Shown one piece after another: positions 28,901-40,900 of a stretch of 64,000 bases of DNA. The notes below the pieces were generated by a model. The model did not search any database. It was not told the DNA's origin and saw nothing but the letters and a program-made list of their open reading frames with translations. Origin of the DNA: Ovis canadensis (lineage: Eukaryota; Chordata; Mammalia; Artiodactyla; Bovidae); assembly GCF_042477335.2 (NCBI RefSeq), contig NC_091247.1, positions 5,602,501 to 5,666,500 of the forward strand. Direction: 5' to 3'. The translations under genes and the position numbers were made by a program. Within the stretch, counting starts at the first letter, position 1, and the number at the start of each line of letters is the position of its first letter.

Positions 28901-31900
28901 TCCAGAAGTCATTTACCCTCCCACCTGTGTCCTCATCTGTAAAACAGGGTCTGCCTTCCCCTCAGATGCTTCAAGAAACTCAACTGAGCCCTTTCAGAAC
29001 CAGATGGGGTTGAAGGGAGATGGAGTAGGATTAAATAACAGTCCCAGAATGAAGCACTTGCCCACGCATTCACTCTGGATCTCCTAGTGAGCCCAGAAGG
29101 TAGCTATAATTACTATTCTCATTTTACAGATGTGGAAACTGAGGCTCACAGAGCCAGAGCTTCAGCTCAGTTCTGTCTGACTTAGAGCATGCACCTTTAA
29201 TCCCAACACTTAAAAATGGGCAGTGAGCAGGTATTCATCTGACTTTAAAACAAAAACTAACAGTTAGCACCTGCTAGGCTAGGCACAGTGGCAGGTGTCT
29301 TACTTGAAACTGAAAGTGTTAGTTGTCCAGTCATGTCCAACTCTTTGTGACCCCATGGACTGTAACCCGCCAGGCTCCTCTGTCCATGAGATTCTCCAGA
29401 CAAGAATACTGGAGTGGGTTGCCGTTGCCTTCTCCAGGGGATCTTCCTGACCCAGGGATCGAACTCAGGTCTCCTGTGTCTTACCTCCCTTGTTGCTCAT
29501 CTTCAAGTGGCCTGGAACCTGCATTCAGAGGAGGAAGCAGAGGGTGCGCTCGCATCGTGGCCCCAGTGTTTGCAGAATTTCCCCTCTACTTCCCTGGACC
29601 TTGCTTTTCTCACTGAGCCGCATGGACATGCCTGTGACTCCACCCTTTCATTATTTCAACAGTTTTTGAGGGACCACAGGGTACACTGCTCTGTTCTAGG
29701 TATCCTGGGAGCAGGTGAGACCAAGGAGGGTAAGACAAGGTCCTTATCGTAAAATTACAGGAAGTCCCTGTTTAACATGATGTTAGAGGACCTCCCTGGC
29801 AGTCCAGTGGTTAAGATTCCACGCGTCCATGCAGAGGGCTCGGGTTCCATCCCTGTTCGAACACATGCCATGCAGTGTGGCCAAAAACATTAAAATAAAG
29901 TAAAATGTTAAATATTATCTAGGCCTAACTAATACACAGTTTGAAGCTCCCCTCTGCTCTTCCCTAATCCAATTTCTCTCCCTTCCCAGAGGTAATCACG
30001 ATACTGAACTTGGGTTTCTACCATTCTCTTGAATGTTTTTCCTGTTATGACCAGGCCAACTACTATTGAAAAATACATCTTACAAATTAATTTGGAGGAG
30101 TTTACAAAATTCTAATTTAAAATTTTGGAACGTCCCATATAAATATATACTTGTAGTTCAATAAATGATCTTTAAGTGAAAAAAAAAATTATCTGGGCCA
30201 ATCATGCAACCTGTTTCTGATAATTCCTGCCATCATTTCCTGCTAAATGATGAACAAGTCTATACTTACACATCTCCTAGGACAGGGAACTCACTACCTC
30301 TCCAGCCAGTCTTTGTAAATGCAATGTAGAATGGGAGAATGACAAGCACCTTAGTTAGGATAAAGTTCTCTGGGTTTGGATCTCAGCCTCCTCCTTACTA
30401 GCTGCAAAATGGGCACACAGGTACCCACCTCCTCAGGCACCTACCCCTCAGTGGAGACAACCCTCTGTGGGTAGTTAGCACCAGGCTCAAACGTCCCTGC
30501 TCAGTAAACAAGAGGTACAACTCTGTGTGGGGCAGCATCTGATCCCTTCGAGGGTTCGAGTTCCTCCCTACTAACTCAGAACCCTTTGACAGAGTAGGAG
30601 GCACCCCCCTCCACCGCCCTGCCAATGTGGCTTCTCTCACTGGGTCAGGGGGCCTCTGATTGCTCCTTTGCTTTCAGCAGACACTGTGTGATCCCACTCA
30701 GTTCTCACAGCCACCATTACTTGAGTTTGCAGGTCAGAATAGGACCAAGGTGGTCAATATATTACACGTCCAAGGTACCCAGGCAAGGTGAAAGCTCAAG
30801 GTTGATTTGGAACCCACATCTATCAGACCCCAGGGCCCATGGCTCCAGCAGCTGAGTAGGTGGGGGGCAGCCCCGGGGCCCATGGGGTCCAGCTGGCTCA
30901 GCCGCAGCCTCACTCGGAGCCTCATTACCACGCACCATGCACAGCCTTGCTTGCACTTGGCTCCGCTGAGCTGGAACCTTCCCCTGCAGCCTGGGAGACT
31001 GCCCTCCTGTTGGCTGGCTCTGTCTGTCCATCCCTTCCTCTTGGCTTCTTCTCGTAACTCTAGCTCTTCTCCTCTGCACCCCCCCCACCCCCACCCCCCC
31101 TGCCCCGCCGACCGAAAGCAGGACAATTAAGTCTTGTCTGTGACCCTGTGCCAACCAGGCACCTCCTGGGGTCACAGATGCCACATCTGTCTGGCGGAGG
31201 TACAAACCAGCCAGGGCTTCCCAGCCTTTGGGGTAAAGCAGAAACATTAAAAAAAAATAGGGGGAAATGCGAATATAGGGCGTCCAAGATTTTATTTTGC
31301 CAAGTCGAGTCTTTAAACAATGACCATTGACGGTTGCCATGAGTTCAGAAAAGGATATTTCATAAAAGAAGGAAGTTCACAATCTCTGAATTTTTAAGTG
31401 GAATCCATTTAGGCTACTCACCACACTGTGCCTGTGACCCCTTCACTTGATCATGTTAGGAAGCACAAGAGCACAGGCAAAGCCCAACATCTGAGATCCT
31501 CTGGGGAGAGACCTGGGGGCCCTCCGAACTCCCCTGTTCTTTCTGGTTGACCAGAAATCCTGCACCATCCTGGAGCCTGTCTGTAATGTATGTTGACCAC
31601 CTCTGAAACAGGAGGGAAGGGGGCAGGGGATGACTTTAAAAGAATGATACAGCCTGAGTATGCAACACAGACTGATTAGAACCAAACAGGTCCCAGATGG
31701 TGGCCGAGGGGACCTCCACTAGACCGGGAGCCTCAGCTTTAAAGGGCAAAAAGTGGGCGGTGGCCCAGTTCCTGGAAATCCCCACCCCTTCCCCCAAATA
31801 GCTGAAATATTCCTCCCACTCATTAGCCTACGAAATTACCCAGCTCTATAAAAACTGACAACCCCGTACCGTGCCAAAGCTCTCGCTCTCTGAGATGGCC

Positions 31901-34900
31901 CACACTCTCTGTGGAGTGTGTTTCTCTCTAAGTAAATCCACTTCTTACCTATCACTTCGTCTCTCATTGAATTCTTTCTGTGATGAGACATGGAGAACCT
32001 GAGCTTCATTAAGTCCTGAGACCAAGTGTGTGATCTTAGTTAAAAGACTGTGGGTTCAAGACCCAGTCTGAGTTTCAAGGTTTCACCTCTACGGATTCCA
32101 GACAGATGGGGGTCAAGGGGTAGGACTTCATCCCGGGGCTTGGAGACAAATCAGACCTGAAGGCAAGAGCTCAGCCTGAACTGCGGGGTGCTTAATAGCC
32201 ACACCCCTCTCTGGACCTGACCCTGGGCCTGGCTCTCAGCAGGCAGCCCTAGGTGTCCAAAACTACTGTCTGTTCACTGATAAAGCCAATTTCCTCCTTA
32301 GCACTGATCACCATCTAACATGCTATTTCACTTCTGCCCTCTACATCCCAGCTCTCACCCCCAGAGTGGGTGCCTCAGCAATCCTGCCTCCTTTCTCTGC
32401 TTCCCCCATGCCAGGTGCGCTCCCACCACAGGATGGCAGCTGTGTCCCCTGCCTGGAGCGCACATAGCTGCATGTCACCTCCTTCTGGTCTTTTACTCAA
32501 CTGTCACCCTCTCAATGCCACACAGCCTCCTGGAGACCCCACCCCACTTCCGATCCACCTTAAGAAAACACTTTGCATTCCACGGTGAGTTATCTCTTAA
32601 CACGACTTACAGTGTAATTGCTTATTGAGGGTGTTGTCCATTAGCTGTCTGCCCCTGCTGGGTTCTACTCTGTAGGTGCTCAGTCAATACTGGGTTGGCC
32701 AAAAGTGGTTTTCCTATAATAAAACCTAAATGAACTTTTTGGCCAATATTTGCAGGAAGGGTTAATGAACTGAGACTCAGGGAGGATAAACAACTTGCTC
32801 ATCAAGGTAATCTTTTCATACTGTTCATGAGGTTCTCAAGGCAAGAATGCTGCAGTGGTTTGCCATTCCCTTCTCCAGCTATGAGAAACCTAGACAGCGT
32901 ATTAAAAAGCAGAGCCATCACTTTCCCAACAAAGGTCTGCCTAGTCAAAGCTACGGTTTTTCAAGTAGTCATGTATGGATGTGAGAGTTGGACCATAAAG
33001 AAGGCTGAGCACCAAAGAACTGATGCTTTTGAACTATGGTGCTGGACCCTTGACAGTCCCTTGGACTGCAAGTCCATCCTAAGGGAGATCAGTCTTGGGT
33101 TTTCATTGGAAGGACTGATGCTGAAGCTGAACTCCAATACTGTGGCCACTTGATGCAAAAAGCCGACTCATTGGAAAAGACCCTGATGCTGGGAAAGATT
33201 GAGGGCAGGAGGAGAAAGGCGACAGAGGATGAGATGGGTGTATGGCATCGACTCAATGGACATGAGTTTGAGCAAACCCTGGGAGATGGTGGAGGACAGG
33301 GAAGCCTCGAGTGCTGCAGTCTGTGGGCTCACAGTCGGACACGACTGAACAACATCAAGGCAGCACAGCTGGCAAGTGGCTGAGCTGGGATGAAACTCCA
33401 CAGCAGAGGCTCGGGTTCCCTCCCTGAGCAGAGGTGAGGAGCAGAAGGAAGGAAGTGGCAGTGGGTGCTGGAAGAATGCTATGAGAAGGCAGGTTCTTGG
33501 TAACAGGTTCTAGGAGGATGTGTTTACTGTCTCTGCCCCACGGATGCCTAGCACCTGGCAATTCCCAACATACAGTAGGTGCTCAATAAATGTGAGCACT
33601 GAGTGAACAGGGAGGACTGCATTCAGCCCAGGAAGACTTTCTCCACCCTCCCTCCTGAAATGGAAAGGGCAGCTTTGCAAAAGCATGTTTATGCACATGA
33701 CAGAGGCTGGAGAGGACTGAGATTGGAATGACATTTTCCCTCAGTGATAAATGCTTGAGCCATTGGGCAACTATGGGCGGGAGAAGCAGCTGACCTGTTT
33801 ATGGGCGGGTGGGCAGCCCATGCTGACCTCGGGCTTGGGGCAGCTGTGTGGACCATGCTTTTGGCAGGGGCGTGGGGAGGCGGAAAGGCGGGAGGTAGGA
33901 ACAGGAGCTCTATTGGCTGGGCTGCCAGCTCCCACCCCACCTCGGAGCTTTGGATTCCTGGTCCCTGCTCATGCTCAGCCCACAGCTTCCTCCCTCCAGA
34001 CTCCTCTCCCTACATCCTTGCCCAGCCTCAGGGCACAGCTATGCCCACTGGGCGGGTGCCTTCTCCAGACCCCAGCAGCCCCTGCCCTAGCTCTGGGCCT
34101 AGCTCTGGGCCCCCAGGTGGAGGAGATGAAACTAGAAGGTCACCTTAGATGTTAGAAAAAGAAAGAAACTGGAGGAGGAAATGGCAGCCCACTCCAGTAT
34201 TCTTGCCTGGAGAATTTCCATGGACAGAGGAGCCTGGAGGGCTGTAGTCCATGGGGTCGCAAGAGTCAGACACAATTGAGCGACTAAACCACCACCACCA
34301 AAAACAGAAACAAGAGGGCGAGCTGGAGTCAGAATGCCTAGGTTTGAACGCAACTGAGTGCCGCGGGGAAATGACTTCATTTGTCTGGGCCTCAGTTTCC
34401 TCATCTCTGCATGCTCCATCACTCAGTCGTGTCCAACTCTTTGCGACCCCAAGGACTGAAGCCCACCAGGCTCCTCTGTCCACCCCATACAAGAATACTG
34501 GGGTAGGGTACCATTCTCTTCTCTGGGGGATCCTACCGACCCAGGGGTCAAACCCAAGTCTGCTTGGCAGGCGAATTCTTTATCACTGTGCCACCTGGGA
34601 AGGAGAAAAATAGTTACCTCATAGGCTTGTCCTGAGTATTACAGTAGGTAGGTAAATATACCTAAAGTGCTTAACTCAGCGCCTGGCACTTGGTAAACAT
34701 TAAATTAATGTTAGCAATTTATTATTATCCTGGCATGCTGCAGTTCATGGGGTTGCACGATTTAGTTACTGAACAACAATTTATTATTATCATTTAACGT
34801 TTCTATACATTCAATCCACTTATAACCCCCAGCTCATCATCCAGACCATCATCAACTATTAAACAGATTAGGAAGGAAACCCCCTCCCCCAATTCAGGCC

Positions 34901-37900
34901 GGTTAAAGTTGCCCTTTCCCTTCTCCGGGTGTCCTCATCTCCCAGATAAGACAACGGAAGTCCAGAGAGATTGCTCAGCTTACTCAAGATCACAGTGTTT
35001 TCACAATTCAAGGTCTATCTGCCTTCACCATCCCAGCTCCCTCCCTGCCCCTTACAAGGCCTGGCCACGGTTTCCGGGCAAAGAAGGTCAATACTGGGAT
35101 TTGGGCAGTATTTCTTCTTGGGCAGCTACAGAAAGAGGTTACTCCAGAGGCCAGGGAACCACTCTATAGCCCTCTAGGGGGTTGAGAAGGGGTGTGTGTG
35201 CAGACGTTTCATTCTAGTCCCATCCCCCACTCCCACTCCAACCCACTGTCCCCACAGACCAGTTTTTCAGGCTGCAGAAACTGCTGTCAGAGCATCCAGG
35301 TATGAGGGGTTCAGGGGCCCACTGGGCTCTGAGAGTAGACAGTCTAGAGCCCTTGGGGGCTTGGTCAGTTCCTAACAAAGGACCAGGAAATGCAAGCTGG
35401 AAAGAGCCTGGGGTTGAAAACAAGAAGCCATGAGCCAGGAGGTCACTGCCCACGGCCTGGACTCCCAGAGGTGGCAGAGCTGCTCTGACATCCACCCAGT
35501 CACAGAATCCAGAAGGGACTCCTCAGAGACCCAGCTGGTCCTCTTTGTCAACACCTGGGGAAACTGAGGCCTCAGAGGGCAAGGTCTTGACCAAACCATC
35601 TTTCCTCCAGCAAGTGCAGGGTGTGCTCGGCAGAGGGATGGGGAAGGGAGCTTGACTTGGATTGCTTGGGCTCAAATCCCAGTTCCAGCACTTACTAGCT
35701 CTGTGGCCCAGGGCAACTTGCTTTACAACTCTGGGCCTCAGTTTTCTCATCTGTGAAATGGAACCATAATAACAGAACCTCCTCACTGGGTTGGTATAAA
35801 GATTAAATGAGTGAACAGTATAGAAAAATCCTCACTTCTAGTATACTTACTGTGTATATGCTTAGTCACTCAGTCATGTCTGATTCTTTGTGAACATCAT
35901 GGACTATGGCCCCCCCAGGCTCCTCCGTCCATGGGATTCTCCAGGTAAGAATACTGGAGTGGGTTGCCATTCCCTTCTCCAGGAGTTCTTTCTGACCCAG
36001 GGATTGAACCTGGGTCTCCTGCATTGCAGGCAGATTCTTTACTGTCTGAGCCACCAGGGAAGCCCAGTATATTTACTAAAGGTTAGCAGTTATCACTGTG
36101 TGTTTGGATCACCCAAACTCAAGCCACACCAAGAGAGTGCATAGCAGAAGGGCAGAGAAGAGGCCCACCCACGACTCTGTCTCACATTGTGCCATCATGT
36201 CCTCCTGGTGAGCCTTTACCCCGGTCACTCCTCCTCCTCCAGGGCAAACTTGGCTTTGTCCTTGGATACCAGGCTGAGCTGGTAGTAATGGGCCATCCAC
36301 AGAGGACAGAGTGCGCCCATCTCAGACCCCAGGGATGGTGCCCGCAGCTGCTGCCTCTCTTGGTCATCTATACTCTCTGACGCACACCAGTCTCCCCCTG
36401 AGAGCTCATGCCCAGAAGGGGCTGTTTCCTGAACCAGCAGGGGTTGGCAGCCCCAGGATGCTGTGTCCTGGCCTCCTGATCCTCGCCATCTGCCTGTCCC
36501 ACCCCCAGACCCCACGTAACTCCCTTTCTGGGCTGGTACCTCTAGCACTTGCTCCCGGCCCTCCAGGCATGTCTTTATGTATTAGCTGCAGCAGAATTTT
36601 AGGGTAGGCAGATATCACCATCTTGGAGGCCATCCAAGGGGCTGGTGGCCGCAGGCCTGGGAGAAAACCCCAAGGACAGGTGGCACCATGCCTGGCCCTA
36701 TGGCCTCTGACGCAGCCCACAGGCTCTTAAAGGGCCAGAGCCAGGTCACGGATGCCCGGCCTGGGGCCTGGCGTGTAGCAGGTGCCTGTAATGTGCACCC
36801 GCGAGGACAACAGGCTCACATTCCCCATGGCAGCTCTGAGGCCTCATCCGGACACAGTGTGCTCGCCAATAGATGGGGCAGCTGGAGAAAAACACCCCAC
36901 CACCTGCCCGAATGAAGCAGACCCTGCAGAAATTCCATCTCCAGCTTCCTGTGACGTGGCCAAACTAAGGTCGAGAGGAGCAGGACCTGCAGGGACACTG
37001 AATCCTCAGAGGTTCACGTGGTTGCTTATCACCATCTCCCTTATAATATATTAAGGAAGAGCAAGAGATACGGGTGCCCGGCGATGCCAGCTGGGCATTC
37101 ACCTGGGCAGGGGACAGGGTAGCACTGCCAGTCCACAGGACAAGAGACACACCTGTGCAGTGCCAGACCAGGGCTCAGAGGCCTCCCGCTGCTGGGGGAG
37201 GGGCCAGGGAGAAGCAACCCCTGGGCAGAGCTACCCGGCCTGCTGTGCCCAGTTCCTGGCGCAGGTGGCACGTGGGCTCTGACTAACCATCAGGCACCAA
37301 AATGCTACAGGGAATGCCGAGTGCCCTTCATTCGACCCTGGAGGGCTGAGAGGGCGGGATGGTAGCCAGAGATCCTTATCCACGTAAGCAAGAGAGGCCT
37401 GTGTCATAGTGAGGCCACAGCCACCTGGTGGACAGGGGCTAGGCCGAGCCATGGGCAGCATTGGGAGACAGAATCCCGACTCTGTCACTTCCTGGCTGGG
37501 TGGCTTTGGGCAGGTGACTTCACCTGGCTGAGCCTCTGTTTCCTCATCTCTAAACTGGGTGGCCAAGTAATCCTTGTCTCACGAGGATGTTTACAGACTC
37601 TTGCTGGGCATCCACCTCATCCGGTGTTCCACTGAGAGGAGTCAGTGAGATGAGGCGCGCTAAGCACCAGGCCTGGAGCGAAAGCACAATGCAAGCTATT
37701 TTGTAAATGAGCCTCTGGCCACCAGCTGCAGCTCTCACCACCCTCCAGGCTCCTCCTGCTCCATCCCATGGCTAAGGACACTCTGAGGGGCACCCGCCCA
37801 GTCCTGTAGCTTCCCTTGGTTCCTGCAAGAAGCTGGAGAGAATCTGTCCTGTTGCCATATAAGGCCGGGTCTGGCTGACCCGGGGTCACCTGTCATGCCA

Positions 37901-40900
37901 TCAGGGTGCGGGGAATGTCAGCTATGTAGGGGGGTAGGAGGTCCTGCTGGCTCCAGTGATGCAGAGAATGCGCACGCGCAAGCACACACATACAGATACA
38001 CACACACAGACATACACACACAGACACACACAGAGACACACACACACAGACACACACATAGGCACACACACATACACAGACACACACACATACACAGACA
38101 CACACACATACACAGACACACACATAGACATACACACAGAGATATACACAGGCACAGACACATACACACAGAGACACACACACAGACACACACAGACACA
38201 CACAGACACACAGAGACATACACACACACAGACACACACAAAGACACACACACAGACACACACAGAGACACACACACACAGACACACACACAGACACACA
38301 CACAGACACACACAGAGACATACAGACACACACACAGACACACACAGAGACACACACATAGGCACACACATACACAGACAGACACACACAGACACACACA
38401 TAGACATACACAGGCACAGACACATACACACAGAGACACACACACAGACACACACAGACACACACACTGACATACACACAGACACACAGACAGACACACA
38501 CACAGACACACACATAGGCACACACACATACACAGACAGACACACATACACAGACACACACATAGACATACACACAGAGATATACACAGGCACAGACACA
38601 TACACACAGAGACACACACACATACACACACACAGACACACACAGGCACACACAGAGACATACACACACACACAGACACACAGATATATACACACACATG
38701 CACACAGACACACAGAGAGATGTACACACACACAGACACACACATAGACATACACACAGAGATATACACAGGCACAGACACATACACACAGAGACACACA
38801 CACACATACACACACAGACACACACAGGCACACACAGAGACATACACACACACAGACACACACAGACACACAGATATATACACACACATGCACACAGACA
38901 CACAGAGAGATGTACACACACACAGACACACACACAGACACAGACACACACAGACACACACAGACACATACACACAGAGACACACACATAGGCACACACA
39001 CATACACAGACACACACATAGACATACACACAGAGGTATACACAGACACAGACACACACACACAGAGACATACACACAGACACACAGAGACACACAGAGA
39101 CATACACACACACAGACACACACACACACACACAGACACACAGACATACACACACAGACACACAGACATACACACACAGACACACACACACATATACACA
39201 CAGGTACAGACACACAGATATACACAGACACACACACAGACACACAGAGACGTACAGACACACACACACACAGACACACACATAGGCACACACACATACA
39301 CAGACAGACACACATACACAGACACATACATAGACATACACACAGAGATATACACAGACACATACACACAAAGACATACACAGACACACACAGACATAGA
39401 CACACACAGACACACACATAGGCACACACACATACACAGACAGACACACATACACAGACACATACATAGACATACACACAGAGATATACACAGACACATA
39501 CACACAAAGACATACACAGACACACACAGACATAGACACACAGATATACACACACACACAGAGATGTACACACACAGACACACACATACACACAGATATA
39601 CACAGACACACACACAGACACACACAGAAATACAGATATACACAGACACACAGACACACACACACAGAGACTACACACACACACACACACACACACAGAG
39701 ATATACACAGACACAGAGTGGGGATGCCCACAAGGGAGCCCCAGCCAAGCTCAGAGATGGAGAGGAAAGGCTGGGGTCAAGTGTGGCCACTTGTCTGTGT
39801 GTCATGCTCAGTTGCTTCGGCTGTGTGCAGACTGTCGCCCGCCAGGCTCCTCTGTCCATGGGATTGTCCAGGCAAGAATATTGGAGTGGATTGCCATTCC
39901 CTCCTCCAGGGGATCTTCCCAATCCAGGGAATGAACCCGAGTCTCCTGCATTCCAGGCAGATTCTTTACCCTCTGAGCCACCTGGGGAGCCTCATGTGGC
40001 TGTTTAAACCCAGGTAGTAATATTCAGCCCCTCTGAATCTCGCCTCATGCAATATGGGAACAGACACTCACAGGGTTGGAGTGAGGATCCAATAAGATAA
40101 TGTCCCAAGCATGCCTGGCATACTGCCCAGCACATGCCAAGTGCGCAGAAAATGACAGCAAAAACTAGAGTGAAACCCCCAAAAGTGCATTTTCATACAG
40201 CTCTACAGGGACCTCTGGGTCCACCCAAATCTCCTTCTCTTTTGACTCCTGAATCCCTTATCATAACAATAGCCAAGACTGAGCTACCCTGCTGCCCTCT
40301 GGAAACTGGCCCATCCCAGGGAGGAGAAAGGCCGCAGGGAAACTGTTGGCCCAGAGAAGCCCCCAGAGCTCGTCGCCAGGCCAGGCTCTGCCCCAGGCAG
40401 CAGGCACAGCAATGCCCAAACACATACAGTGAGTCATGAAGCTCTGACCTTCATGCCTTCCAGCTTCCAAAGGGCCACTGGGCAGCTGCTCAGCCCAGCA
40501 CCCCAAAAACCCCACTTCAGTGGAGCAATGAAGCTACACCCCAAAAGCAGGCAATCTGGGCTGCCAATACGGGTCGCTGACTCATTGGAAAAGACCCTGA
40601 TTGGGGGATAGACTGAGGGCAGGAGGTGAAGAGGGTGACAGAGGATGAGACTGCTGGATAGCATTATAGACTCAAGGGACATGAATTTGAGCAAAACTCT
40701 GGGAGACAGTGAAGGAGAGGGAAGCTTGGCGTGCTGCCATCCATGGGGTCATAAAGAGTGAGACACAACTGAGCTACTGAACAACAAGAATCCATCCACC
40801 CTAGGGAACCTCCACTGCGGCCATGGCCATGTGCGAAATGGATGCAGACCTTCAGACTCAGTGACTCCCCTAGAGTCTGCAAGGAGCTTCAGTCTGATCA

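Noticed and set aside
32827-33153. Reverse-transcriptase-like peptide ([10 protein letters not shown])
   Set aside because: It is the C-terminal remnant of a truncated BovB LINE, not a host gene.
37977-39715. CRISPR-like array of repeats and spacers
   Set aside because: The repeats are low-complexity AC with no constant repeat or unique spacer, and the genome is mammalian.
37893-39731. Very long minus-strand open frames (579-612 codons) of repeated Val/Cys/Ser
   Set aside because: They are open in all three frames because GT repeats contain no stop codons. They lie in the AC/GT microsatellite within an intron.
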